A stretch of DNA of 22,801 nucleotides from an uncultured Faecalibacterium sp. (GCA_934540955.1 CAKTCY010000037.1:1-22801), one strand, 5' to 3'. Shown: positions 1 to 6,748, counted from the stretch's first letter. Notes: a model not told the origin generated them from the letters alone. Made by a program: numbers and translations.

Positions 1-133
1 GGTGTCTATGAGGGGCAGGAAAACACAAAATCCGATTGAATAACGCTTGATTTTAGCCATTGCCTTTCATTTTCACTATTGAGGATACCTTTTTATTTTA
101 TCGGCAGATGCCTTCTCCTATCATTACGCAACC

Positions 134-208
134 GCGTACCTCTTATATCATAAAACATTCCTGCAATATACGCACCTGCGTACACCAAACTGTACGAACT
201 TCTATACT
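134..208 (+). promoter_or_regulatory. Putative promoter/operator region of the first XRE regulator
   Basis: A TATACT box at 203-208 lies just before the regulator gene. Three GTAC-centred hexamers precede it: GCGTAC at 134-139, GCGTAC at 178-183 and TGTACG at 191-196. No good -35 box is seen. Repeats of this kind next to an XRE gene are often autoregulatory operators, but that is inference. Confidence 0.3.
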
Positions 209-231
209 ATCATATTGAGGTGAACTTCATC

Positions 232-474
232 ATGACTGTAAAAGATGCCGTTGCCAAACGCTTTGAACAACTCTGCGACCAGCGTGGGATACGTCCCAAC
301 GAGTTAGCGACCCGCGCCGGTGTAACACCATCTACGGTATATAGCATGCTCGACCCATCCCGTCAGCGTGTGTCCATCGCCACCATTAAAAAGCTCTGTG
401 ATGGCCTTGATATCACGCTTGGTCAATTCTTTTCCTGTGCGTTGTTCGATGAACTGGAGCAGGAGATCCAATAA
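232..474 (+). CDS. Small XRE-family HTH transcriptional regulator
   Basis: This is an 80-residue protein that is almost entirely a Cro/C1-type helix-turn-helix domain (helices around residues 5-65). The recognition segment NELATRAGVTPSTVYSML lies near residues 23-40. I chose the ATG at 232 because a GAGGTG ribosome site at 216-221 sits about 10 bases upstream; a GTG at 220 lies inside that site. Proteins of this size and type are usually DNA-binding repressors in phages, conjugative elements and toxin-antitoxin loci, acting as dimers. There is no C-terminal effector domain. It stands alone on its strand and is closed by a terminator at 556-597. The family call is firm; the target is unknown, though repeated GTAC motifs upstream suggest autoregulation. 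Confidence 0.85.
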   Translation: MTVKDAVAKRFEQLCDQRGIRPNELATRAGVTPSTVYSMLDPSRQRVSIATIKKLCDGLDITLGQFFSCALFDELEQEIQ

Positions 475-555
475 CGTACCGATCGATCTGTTCGGATTTC
501 CCTACAACGCGTACTCTCTTTTCTAAGTAAATTTTAGAATCTCATATCCATTGTC

Positions 556-597
556 AGCCTGATCTGTGCTCTTTTTGCATGGATCGGGCTATTTTTT
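556..597 (+). terminator. Rho-independent terminator after the XRE gene
   Basis: Nine-base arms AGCCTGATC (556-564) and GATCGGGCT (582-590) pair with one G-T wobble and are followed by six T at 592-597. The orientation fits transcripts coming from the XRE gene at 232-474. Confidence 0.7.
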
Positions 598-602
598 GCG
601 CT

Positions 603-644
603 AAAAAAGCCCCTGCCGATCACATTTCTGTGAAAGGCAGAGGC
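603..644 (-). terminator. Rho-independent terminator after the ribbon-helix-helix gene
   Basis: Arms GCCCCTGCC (609-617) and GGCAGAGGC (636-644) pair with one mismatch. On the minus strand the hairpin runs into six T (complement of 603-608). It lies about 50 bases past the stop of the minus-strand gene at 693-923, back to back with the plus-strand terminator at 556-597. Confidence 0.75.
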
Positions 645-692
645 CTTCTGCTTCTAGATTTTAATCAGGTCTGGGGAGATAAAACAACTATC

Positions 693-923
693 TCATTCTA
701 CCGGGTCAGTGTCCCCTTCCAGTTTTTTAACCACCCCCGGGGTCAGGTGTTCGCCCATGTCTGCCTGAATCAAGGCGTTGATATAGGCGTTCAGGCTCAT
801 GCCCTTCTCTTTGGCATACTCCTGAATCTGCTCCTTCTGACCTTTACGGACAACAAGGTTTATCCGGTCGTAGGCTTTTGCATTATATTTGTTATGACTT
901 GCCGCGCTGGTTCTTCCACCCAT
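693..923 (-). CDS. Ribbon-helix-helix (Arc/CopG-like) DNA-binding protein
   Basis: This 76-residue protein has the pattern of an Arc-type ribbon-helix-helix fold. A beta strand (DRINLVVRKGQ, residues 19-29) is followed by a helix (KEQIQEYAKEKG), a turn (MSLNAY) and a second helix (INALIQADM). The basic N-terminus (GGRTSAASHNKYNAKAY) is typical of plasmid and ICE versions. GGAGAGA stands 7 bases before the ATG. The family binds short palindromes as dimers and serves as plasmid copy/partition regulators or as antitoxins. No toxin partner is adjacent, so a stand-alone repressor is more likely. Near-palindromic sites lie just upstream at 955-966 and 973-984, which suggests autoregulation. The family call is good; the role is inferred. 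Confidence 0.8.
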   Translation of the reverse strand: MGGRTSAASHNKYNAKAYDRINLVVRKGQKEQIQEYAKEKGMSLNAYINALIQADMGEHLTPGVVKKLEGDTDPVE

Positions 924-954
924 TGCATTCTCTCCACTCTTATATGTATTGTTT

Positions 955-1041
955 ATTATGCATGATTGCTCAATTATGCATAATGCACAAATTCATCGTT
1001 TTTTCTTTGTGCAACATTCCATCTTGCGTGATTGCACAATC
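955..1041. promoter_or_regulatory. Cluster of palindromic operator-like sites between divergent genes
   Basis: The region between the minus-strand ribbon-helix-helix gene and the plus-strand gene at 1120 contains ATTATGCATGAT (955-966) and the perfect palindrome ATTATGCATAAT (973-984), 18 bases apart. It also holds GATTG-N2-CAAT-type sites at 964-975 and 1030-1041 and a TTTGTGCAA at 1006-1014. The dense symmetry suggests repressor binding, most simply by the adjacent ribbon-helix-helix protein. This is inferred from sequence only. Confidence 0.5.
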
Positions 1042-1119
1042 AGGCGTATACTCATGCCATCGGGAACACCGGTTCTCACATCCGACCATTCACCCAACGA
1101 TTTGAAGAGAGGTACACAC

Positions 1120-1395
1120 ATGAGTATCAACGTTTTACTGAGCCTTGTCGAGCAGTACAAGGAGGCCGCCCAACTGATCGAGGCCGCACAGGCTGAGCAG
1201 GAGCAGCTGAAGATCCAGATCCGCGAGGCACTGGCTGAGCGCTCCACCAACTATCTGGAAGTAGGCTGCCACAAAGTCCGCCTGTCCGATTTCTCCAGCA
1301 CCCGACTGGACAGCAAAGCCATCAAGGCCGTAGCACCCGACCTGTACGACCAGTACAGCAAAACGGTCACCGGCACCCGCCTGAGCATCACCTGA
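1120..1395 (+). CDS. Small phage/ICE-type protein of unknown function
   Basis: This is a 91-residue protein. The N-terminal half (residues 1-45) is a charged helix rich in Ala, Glu and Gln, probably a coiled coil. The C-terminal half carries KVRLSDFSSTRLDSKAIK followed by APDLYDQYSKTVTGTRLSI. That tail resembles a short motif I know from phage and conjugative-element proteins, including the ends of YqaJ-like recombination proteins: Asp-Ser/Thr-Lys, then pro-Asp-Leu-Tyr-x-x-Tyr, then a Thr/Arg-rich strand. The start at 1120 has GAGAGG about 8 bases upstream; longer in-frame starts back to 949 run through the operator region and are unlikely. It precedes the SprT-like gene by about 130 bases. 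I cannot name a function; a role in element DNA metabolism is a guess. Confidence 0.6.
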   Translation: MSINVLLSLVEQYKEAAQLIEAAQAEQEQLKIQIREALAERSTNYLEVGCHKVRLSDFSSTRLDSKAIKAVAPDLYDQYSKTVTGTRLSIT

Positions 1396-1523
1396 AAAGA
1401 GCCCCATACAGCGTGCACCGACCAAAGTTTGCGCTGTACAGAGCCCACAACACCCGCCGGGGCGGGCTACACCAATATTATACCTGTCCCGGCCTTTTTT
1501 ATCAAGAGAAGGACCGAAAAATC

Positions 1524-2186
1524 ATGAAACAGACTGTCAAAACCTCCCGCGCTGCTGGTCAGCTGGAAAAGATGTTCCGCGAGCTCAACAAGCACTACTT
1601 TGCAGGCAAGCTGCCCGAGCCCATCATCAGCCTGAAAAAGACCCCGTCCGCCTATGGTCATATCACCTGCTCCAAGGTCTGGCAGGCAGGCGGCGAGAAC
1701 AAGTACGAGATCAATATTTCGTCGGCTACCCTTGACCGTCCCATCGAGGAGACCACCTCCACCCTACTGCATGAGATGGTGCACGAGCACTGCATGGAGA
1801 CCGGCATCAAGGACACCAGCAACAACGGGGTCTACCACAACCGGCGCTTTAAGGAGCAGGCCGAGGCACACGGCTTGACCGTCGACCACCACGAAAAGTA
1901 CGGCTGGACCATCACGAGCCCGTCCGAGGAGCTGTTGGACTTCATCATCTTTCAAGGCTGGCAGGATATCCAGATGGGCGAGCGGCTGGCGTGGTCGGAT
2001 ATGGCAGGCACCGGAGCAGGCAGCAAGGCACCCGGCAGCAGCCAGACCGGAGCTCCCAAGCCTCCCAAGGCAAAGAGCAGCACCCGGCGGTGGGTATGCC
2101 CCAAGTGCGGTACCATCATCCGGAGCACCAAGGAAGTGCGGGTCATCTGTGCGGACTGCATGGAGCTGTTCGTGAAGGCTGACTAA
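1524..2186 (+). CDS. SprT-like zinc metallopeptidase with C-terminal zinc ribbon
   Basis: This 220-residue protein carries the HExxH zinc site (HEMVH, residues 83-87) with a likely third ligand at His105 in the segment YHNRRFK, the SprT-like arrangement. The N-terminal part (LEKMFRELNKHYFAGKLPEPIIS) is also typical of that fold. A flexible Gly/Ser/Pro-rich linker (about 161-188) leads to a four-cysteine zinc ribbon (Cys192, Cys195, Cys209, Cys212). Eukaryotic SPRTN proteases of this fold cleave DNA-protein crosslinks; bacterial and element-borne members are poorly characterised. I chose the ATG at 1524, with GAGAAGGA about 11 bases upstream, over an upstream in-frame ATG at 1413 that has no ribosome site. 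It lies among mobile-element-type genes, so a role in element DNA processing or protection is plausible but unproven. Confidence 0.8.
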   Translation: MKQTVKTSRAAGQLEKMFRELNKHYFAGKLPEPIISLKKTPSAYGHITCSKVWQAGGENKYEINISSATLDRPIEETTSTLLHEMVHEHCMETGIKDTSNNGVYHNRRFKEQAEAHGLTVDHHEKYGWTITSPSEELLDFIIFQGWQDIQMGERLAWSDMAGTGAGSKAPGSSQTGAPKPPKAKSSTRRWVCPKCGTIIRSTKEVRVICADCMELFVKAD

Positions 2187-2307
2187 ATCATGGCAGGACA
2201 GAGAGCGATGGCACGAGTGAGAGTAGTGCCGGTTTTAAAAGTGCACCCGTAAAAACAGAGATTCGCCGGGCTGTGAGAGGACGCCCATTATTTAAAGGAG
2301 AGCAGCC

Positions 2308-2508
2308 ATGACCATTATATCAGAACGTTTGCAGCACCTACGCCTGACACGCGGCTATACCCAGACTGACCTTGCCCGAACCATGGGTGTGACCCGCCGG
2401 GCAGTCTACGCATGGGAGCACGATAAATGCCCCGAGATCCCCCATCTGATCCAACTCGCCCAATTCTATCAGGTGTCGACCGATTATCTGTTGGGGTTGA
2501 CCGAGTAA
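2308..2508 (+). CDS. Minimal XRE-family HTH regulator
   Basis: This 66-residue protein is a bare Cro/C1 helix-turn-helix domain. It shows the family signature: ERLQHLRLTRGYTQTDLAR, MGVTRRAVYAWE, then LIQLAQFYQVSTDYLLGLTE. The last motif (a Tyr-Leu-Leu-Gly ending) is the standard close of a phage-repressor-type HTH. A strong AAAGGAGAG ribosome site stands about 8 bases before the ATG. There is no effector domain, so it probably works as a small dimeric repressor. It sits between the SprT-like gene and a group of three unknown small genes. The family call is secure; the regulated promoter is not evident. Confidence 0.88.
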   Translation: MTIISERLQHLRLTRGYTQTDLARTMGVTRRAVYAWEHDKCPEIPHLIQLAQFYQVSTDYLLGLTE

Positions 2509-2667
2509 GGTGCGCCCCGCTACCGGATGCCTTACCGGAGACTTTTTGCCTACGACAACGCGACCTTTTTAAAAGCGCCCTTATAAGTCCATCTTATCGG
2601 ATGCATCGTTTGGTAAACTTCAGGTACAGCAAAGCAAACACACTTCAAAATACAGGAGGAAACTATT

Positions 2668-3066
2668 ATGGCAGGCGCTTTTTCGTTATTTTTAGGCATG
2701 TTGGGTCTTGGTGCCGCTGGTGCAGTCAGCGCGGGACAGAATGCAAAAATCAAAAAGGCAGATTATCAGTATGGCGAGGAGCACGGCCTTCATGGTGCCT
2801 CTGAGGTCCTGCAAATGCGGGAGCGGGTGCGTAAAGAATGGTGGAGCATCTGCGGCAAAACCTACAACGCATGTGAGCGGCCTGCATTGAGTTACGGCGA
2901 CCTCAGCAGAACCCCGTGGTGCTATCTGAAAAAGCGCTGGTTCATTGACCACCTGAACAAAAAGGGCATTCCTTATGATGATCTGGTCGTGGACGATGTT
3001 ACCGGCGTTACCTTCTACGAGAGCCAGAAAAGAACGTCCCAAGCATATATGAGAAAGCTGCGGTAA
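2668..3066 (+). CDS. Unknown small protein with N-terminal membrane segment
   Basis: This is a 132-residue protein I do not recognise. Residues 4-22 (AFSLFLGMLGLGAAGAVSA) form a single hydrophobic segment, either a membrane anchor or a signal peptide; there is no lipobox cysteine. The rest is soluble, basic and aromatic (EVLQMRERVRKEWWS, PWCYLKKRWFIDHLNKKGIPYDDLV). It contains Cys residues near 62, 69 and 85. An excellent AGGAGGA ribosome site precedes the ATG. It opens a run of three same-strand small genes (2668-3629) closed by one terminator, so they are probably co-transcribed. No domain is visible that would point to function. Confidence 0.6.
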   Translation: MAGAFSLFLGMLGLGAAGAVSAGQNAKIKKADYQYGEEHGLHGASEVLQMRERVRKEWWSICGKTYNACERPALSYGDLSRTPWCYLKKRWFIDHLNKKGIPYDDLVVDDVTGVTFYESQKRTSQAYMRKLR

Positions 3067-3115
3067 TAAACATCGCGCCCATCGTCACCACTTCTATCAG
3101 CAGCAGGCGGAGCTT

Positions 3116-3316
3116 ATGGCTGAAAGCAAATATGTGCTCAAAGCGCTATCTACATACACAGGCAAGGAAAACACCCTATACCAGAAAGAGTTCGATACCC
3201 GTGAGCGCGCCGAGATGTATCGGGACATCCTTGAGCCCGTCCTGAAGAAAGTGCAAGCGGACAATCCAGTCTTGCCCTATGTAACGTATGTTATCGAGGA
3301 ACTTCCAGAGGGATGA
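3116..3316 (+). CDS. Unknown 66-residue protein
   Basis: This is a small, charged, mostly helical protein with no recognised domain. It starts with MAESKYVLKALSTYTGKENTLYQKEF and ends with an acidic EELPEG tail. The central stretch TRERAEMYRDILEPVLKKVQ looks like an amphipathic helix. A weak GGCGGAG ribosome site lies upstream. It sits 49 bases after the membrane-anchored unknown protein and 4 bases before the next gene, which argues for a shared transcript. Codon use looks like real coding sequence, but I have no functional clue. Confidence 0.5.
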   Translation: MAESKYVLKALSTYTGKENTLYQKEFDTRERAEMYRDILEPVLKKVQADNPVLPYVTYVIEELPEG

Positions 3317-3320
3317 TATC

Positions 3321-3629
3321 ATGGGAAAGAAACCAACCGGCTATGCTCGTCAAAAAATAATCGTACAGCACAAAACGTGGGTTCCGTTCAATGAATGGAT
3401 CCATCAACGGAACGAGGCAAATTACAGGTATGCCGATGCGGTGCGCAGCAACATCGGATATGCATTGGACCAGCAGAAGCAACAAGAACGCCACAAAGCT
3501 TTTGTAGAAAACGCCAAGAAGCACAATATTCCGATTCCGAAGAAAAAGAAAGAGCCATGGGAGGATCGACCCTCTATAAAGCAACAGAGCTCTGCCGCTC
3601 AGACACGAGTAGCAGGGCTCTGTTTTTAG
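3321..3629 (+). CDS. Unknown basic small protein, stop codon inside terminator
   Basis: This 102-residue protein is strongly basic and rich in Lys, Gln and Asn. It has a helical segment (YALDQQKQQERHKAFVENAKKH) and a PIPKKKKEPW stretch. No family is recognised. I chose the ATG at 3321, preceded by AGAGGGATG, over an earlier in-frame ATG at 3288 that overlaps the upstream gene. The 3' end is odd: its last dozen or so codons lie in the arms of a 12-bp terminator hairpin (3584-3623), and the TAG stop falls at the end of the T-tract. The last residues may therefore be a by-product of the terminator, or an ancestral stop has been lost. It is the last gene of the three-gene run. Confidence 0.5.
   Translation: MGKKPTGYARQKIIVQHKTWVPFNEWIHQRNEANYRYADAVRSNIGYALDQQKQQERHKAFVENAKKHNIPIPKKKKEPWEDRPSIKQQSSAAQTRVAGLCF
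3584..3627 (+). terminator. Terminator overlapping the 3' end of a coding region
   Basis: Arms of 12 bases, ACAGAGCTCTGC (3584-3595) and GCAGGGCTCTGT (3612-3623), pair with one wobble and are followed by a T-tract at 3623-3627. It ends the plus-strand small-gene run. The stop codon of the last gene lies at 3627-3629. Confidence 0.8.
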
Positions 3630-3633
3630 TATA

Positions 3634-3912
3634 TCAGCAGTAGAATTTAGACTCCCCAAACACGTCATTCCATTGCGCGATGATATAACTGGAACGGCTT
3701 TCGAGAACATCCACAATCGCGTTTAGCGTTTTTGTCGGAATCTTGGAGTTATTATTGGCGACAATACATCCGCCTGCTTCTGTTATCCAAATCTTTGTAG
3801 CACTGGCATTGGGCACGCCTTTTGCGACATGGACATGGACAGGTTCAAGCGGTGCCCCTTCATTACTCCAAAAGAAAATCACATAACCAAACAATCGAAA
3901 CAGACTAGGCAC
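3634..3912 (-). CDS. DUF4160 domain protein
   Basis: This 92-residue protein matches the DUF4160 pattern. An N-terminal strand GYVIFFWSNEG is followed by the His-containing block PVHVHVAKG, a KIWITEAGGCIVANNNS segment and a C-terminal helix ending WNDVFGES. I chose the GTG at 3912, since AAGGGGG lies 8 bases upstream and it overlaps the preceding stop by 8 bases, which suggests translational coupling. A GTG at 3930 is in frame but has no ribosome site. DUF4160 proteins have no established biochemical function. They often occur in two-gene units with another small protein, and a toxin-antitoxin-like role is only a hypothesis. The gene converges on the plus-strand small-gene run, with their ends 4 bases apart. 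Confidence 0.75.
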   Translation of the reverse strand: MPSLFRLFGYVIFFWSNEGAPLEPVHVHVAKGVPNASATKIWITEAGGCIVANNNSKIPTKTLNAIVDVLESRSSYIIAQWNDVFGESKFYC

Positions 3913-4171
3913 TCTCGATTCCCCCTTCACGAGAAAAGCGGATCAGCAGATGTGCCGTAGATTTTATCAATTCCTTCAGGCTTGCCATTTCAATTTCGGA
4001 ATAGCCATTGTTCGTCCATAGATACCCCGGAAGAATGCAAGTTGCAGATTTAAAGCCATTCTCGACAGGTGTTTCAATCTGGACTCTCACCTGTTCTTGA
4101 TTTCCATTCTGAATCGGTGAGGAATACACAATCTCCGTACCATCGTTCAAAGTCATAAAAGGATAAAGCAT
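3905..4171 (-). CDS. Unknown partner of the DUF4160 gene
   Basis: This 88-residue protein has no domain I can name with confidence. It shows strands (PFMTLNDGTEIVYSS, QVRVQIETPVENGFKSATCILPGY) followed by a helix (MASLKELIKSTAHLLIRFSREGG). This is a plausible small alpha/beta fold. The ATG at 4171 is favoured because AGAAGG lies 7 bases upstream; a TTG one codon earlier is too close. Its stop overlaps the start of the DUF4160 gene by 8 bases, so the two are almost certainly one transcriptional and functional unit. Small genes fixed next to DUF4160 or DUF2442 proteins are common in mobile regions, but their activity is unknown. Confidence 0.6.
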   Translation of the reverse strand: MLYPFMTLNDGTEIVYSSPIQNGNQEQVRVQIETPVENGFKSATCILPGYLWTNNGYSEIEMASLKELIKSTAHLLIRFSREGGIESA

Positions 4172-4174
4172 CAA

Positions 4175-4991
4175 AACACCTTCTTTCTGATGATATTATA
4201 TCATGTCACCCTATCCATTTCAATCTATTCCGTCGGGTTACAGGTGCACTTTTATCAGCGCAACAAAGCATGTCTTGACCCATTGAACTCGATTACCAAT
4301 TTGGTAATTGAGGTAGGAAATCACACACGGAACTGTCATGATTCGCTTTCAGGGGCAATCAATTTGAGTACCCCTTTTTTGCAGCCTAAAATTCCGCCAC
4401 GAAACGGTGTCCACCACATAGACGCCCTCGCATTATACGGTAACGCGCCATATTTTGAAATTCATTTTTTAATCACATCAATCCAGATAGGACAACGGCT
4501 TGTGATACCATCCGCCGGGCAGACACGTACTAGAATATAAATAATCGACAAATTGAGGTACCCACATACATTTCCAGACGGAATCACACGTCACTTGTTT
4601 TTATCAATTATTTGAAGTATTGTACTCTAATCTGATCGTCGCCCATTTCTGATATGCGTCCTTTTAGCGAAAGATTGATAAAGAGGAAGGTATTCGCTGT
4701 CGCTCATACGATTTAGACGATTTAGAGCAACTCCAATCTTGAAAAAGCTCACAGGTTCGCTTAGTCAAGATTTCCGTTGGCGTGATCATGTTAACCGAGC
4801 GTTTCTGTCCCGTCCTCATGCTTCGGCCGTTCAAGAAGCACTCGGCTAACACAACCACGCACAAAAAAATCAAATAAAGAAAGTCGAAAAAAGAGCCCAA
4901 TTCGTGCCTATTTATTTCACTTTTCTATATAGTATAGTGAATTTCGTAGGCATCAATTTTCTGATTTTGTCACCCACCAGACCATTTTCTT
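4175..4991. other. 0.8-kb AT-richer stretch without a convincing gene
   Basis: Reading frames on both strands are short, lack ribosome sites and give no family resemblance. Two longer open frames (plus 4190-4540, minus 4664-4900) look accidental. A palindrome ATTACCA-N3-TGGTAAT lies at 4292-4308 and may be an operator. The segment may be a remnant of deleted element genes between the DUF4160 pair and the broken helicase. Confidence 0.5.
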
Positions 4992-6374
4992 TTATCCTGC
5001 TTCAAATCGCTTTTGCTTACTTCCAAGATCATATCCATATTGCTGCAGCCATTGACGCGCAAAGGTATAGCTTGGCAACGATTTCTCAGCGTGTCCATCT
5101 GTCTTGTTGTAGATGTGCCCCAGCTCAAAGAATATCTTTTGCCAGTCTTCATAGTAGCGTTCCTCATTCAGATGGGCATCCAGATACTCAAGCAGCAGCG
5201 GCGGGTCAAGGCACTCAACTTTTGCAAGCAGGCTTTCATCGATCTTTTTCAGCAACTCTGTCTGATACCCCTGTTCAAGCATTTGCAGCAGAAAAACACG
5301 TTCTACACGAGCCTGCAAGGTCGCACGTTTCCGCCAGCAGTATTCGCCTTCCCGTGGGTCCAGAACGACTGTATGGCTTTTTTTTCAGTATTTCCAGTGT
5401 TTCAGGCTGATGCAGATATGCCTTCCACGCCTTCCTATCATCAAACCATTTCCGATATGCCTCGACCGGTTCCAGCTGATACTTTTCGATTTTTTTAAGT
5501 TCCCCTTCCAGACGTTCTTTGGGGTAATGCAGCAAATATACCGCACAGGTATCCCCCTCATCCAAGGGACGTTTGCGGCCAAGGATCTGCGCATTGACGA
5601 GCGGGTTCCACAGTTCACTGACAATATATTTCAGCGCACGGTCTTTCATATCCACACCATTATAGAGGGTCGTTGTGGTCAGCGTGACCTGATGCTGCAG
5701 AACATTGCCCACGAGCACATCATCCAGTTTGTCAAATTCCTCCGCTTCCTGACGGTATTTGGAGCACAGGCACACCACATCCTCTATGCCATCTGCTTTC
5801 AGAGTGTCCCGCAGTTTTCGCAGCTTGGCGATGGTATTCACAAAAACGAGGATCTTTTCCCCCGGCTGTACCCGGCGGATGATATCCAATTCGTCATCGT
5901 CACGGTAGAAGAACTTCACGCTTGACACAAACCGATAATCCATCGGCAGACGATAGTGCTGTCCCTCCGGGATCATTTTCCGCAGCTCCCAATAATCAAA
6001 GAAGGGACAGGCGGTTGCGCTCATAAAGATGCAGGTCTTCGTTGTCCACAGCTCTTTAATAGCCTCATAACTCGCATCCACATGATCGTTGAAACTGGCA
6101 TCTGTTACCATGTAGTGATACTCGTCTGACACGATATAATCAAACGATCTCAGATAAGTTTTGGCGGCATCTTCATTCCTTTGCAGGAAGGTTTCCAGCC
6201 ACTGGTATGTTTCAACACGGATGGTGTGCTCATACTTGTTTTTTGTAGCGGGTTTGTTGACAGTCTCTCCAAGCGCGGGATCACGGTCCTTGTAGGATAC
6301 TTTTGGAACCTTTCAAAGGCCTGTTGGATGGTGGGGTTTGCCTTGTCAGCGGGTCTTAAATCACGGTTACGCAC
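4992..6374 (-). pseudogene. DEAH-type helicase, broken by two frameshifts and lacking a visible Walker A
   Basis: A superfamily 2 helicase can be read through this span in three frame segments. The start is a GTG at 6374 with a strong AAGGAGGA ribosome site. It reads RNRDLRPADKANPTIQQAFERFQ, and the frame changes near 6301-6306 at a run of four A on the coding strand. It then continues to motif II (DEYH in YIVSDEYHYMVTD), motif III (SAT in IFMSATA) and motif VI (QILGRKRPLDEGD). A second shift occurs at a run of eight A (5371-5378); removing one A restores SHTVVLDPREGEYCW and a 100-residue C-terminal domain ending at 4992. No GxGKT/S Walker A motif is found between the start and motif II, so the ATP-binding part seems deleted. 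It lies beside a tRNA gene, as decaying mobile-element genes often do. Homopolymer sequencing errors could explain the shifts but not the missing motif. Confidence 0.7.
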
Positions 6375-6444
6375 GAGAGAGACTCCTCCTTTTTTCGCGA
6401 AAAATCCCTCTCGCCCCTCTGGCGTTTCCAGAAAATGGGACAAA

Positions 6445-6487
6445 AAGAAAAAGCCCGGAATCACTCGAATCAACGAATCATTCCAGA
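6445..6487 (-). terminator. Terminator after tRNA-Leu
   Basis: Long imperfect arms at 6455-6467 and 6474-6486 pair with wobbles and mismatches. On the minus strand the hairpin is followed by T-rich runs. It lies about 10 bases after the tRNA 3' end and before the helicase start. On the plus strand it also runs into a five-T tract, so it may work both ways. Confidence 0.6.
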
Positions 6488-6495
6488 CTTTTTGA

Positions 6496-6579
6496 TGCCG
6501 CCGACGGGGGTCGAACCCGTACTCTGTCTCCAGAAAGGGATTTTAAGTCCCTCGTGTCTGCCAATTTCACCACAGCGGC
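6496..6579 (-). tRNA. tRNA-Leu (anticodon TAA)
   Basis: On the minus strand the acceptor stem GCCGCTG pairs with CGGCGGC, with A as the discriminator base. The D-loop segment GGTGAAATTGGCAGACACG is typical of leucine tRNAs. The anticodon stem-loop GGGACTTAAAATCCC gives TAA, and the T-arm reads GGGTTCGACCC. A class II variable arm (TTCTGGAGACAGAGTAC region) is present, as expected for Leu. The length is 84 bases and the CCA end is not encoded. It is transcribed from a strong promoter at 6720-6748. Its 3' end borders the accessory region, so it is a plausible integration site. Confidence 0.95.
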
Positions 6580-6584
6580 GCAAA

Positions 6585-6631
6585 CCCGGCTTACAAAGCC
6601 CTGCTGCCCTCTGGCTTGAGAGGGAGCCGGG
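6585..6631 (-). other. Stem-loop in the tRNA-Leu precursor leader
   Basis: Nested inverted repeats CCCGGCT (6585-6591) with AGCCGGG (6625-6631), and CCCTCT (6607-6612) with AGAGGG (6619-6624), form a stable hairpin 6 bases upstream of the mature tRNA 5' end. It may guide RNase P processing of the precursor or be a remnant; neither is shown. Confidence 0.5.
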
Positions 6632-6719
6632 AATAACAGGTGTGAGGAAAAATTATTACAACCACACTGCTATTCGCAATCTGGTGGTATTATCTTTCTT
6701 ATCAAAATCAGCGGCTTTT

Positions 6720-6748
6720 ATGATACAATAGTTTCCCTGTTTTGTCAA
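6720..6748 (-). promoter_or_regulatory. Strong sigma-A promoter for tRNA-Leu
   Basis: On the minus strand there is a consensus TTGACA (complement of 6743-6748), a 17-base spacer and TATCAT (complement of 6720-6725). Transcription would start near 6713, giving a leader of about 130 bases before tRNA-Leu. Confidence 0.8.

Noticed and set aside
4190..4540. Plus-strand frame of 116 codons in the non-coding stretch
   Set aside because: No ribosome site, no family resemblance, and the frame overlaps the start region of the divergent small gene. It may be part of a dispersed or decayed sequence but cannot be supported as a gene.
4664..4900. Minus-strand frame of 78 codons with a hydrophobic start
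   Set aside because: Weak start context and no similarity; the Ser/Lys-rich end looks random.
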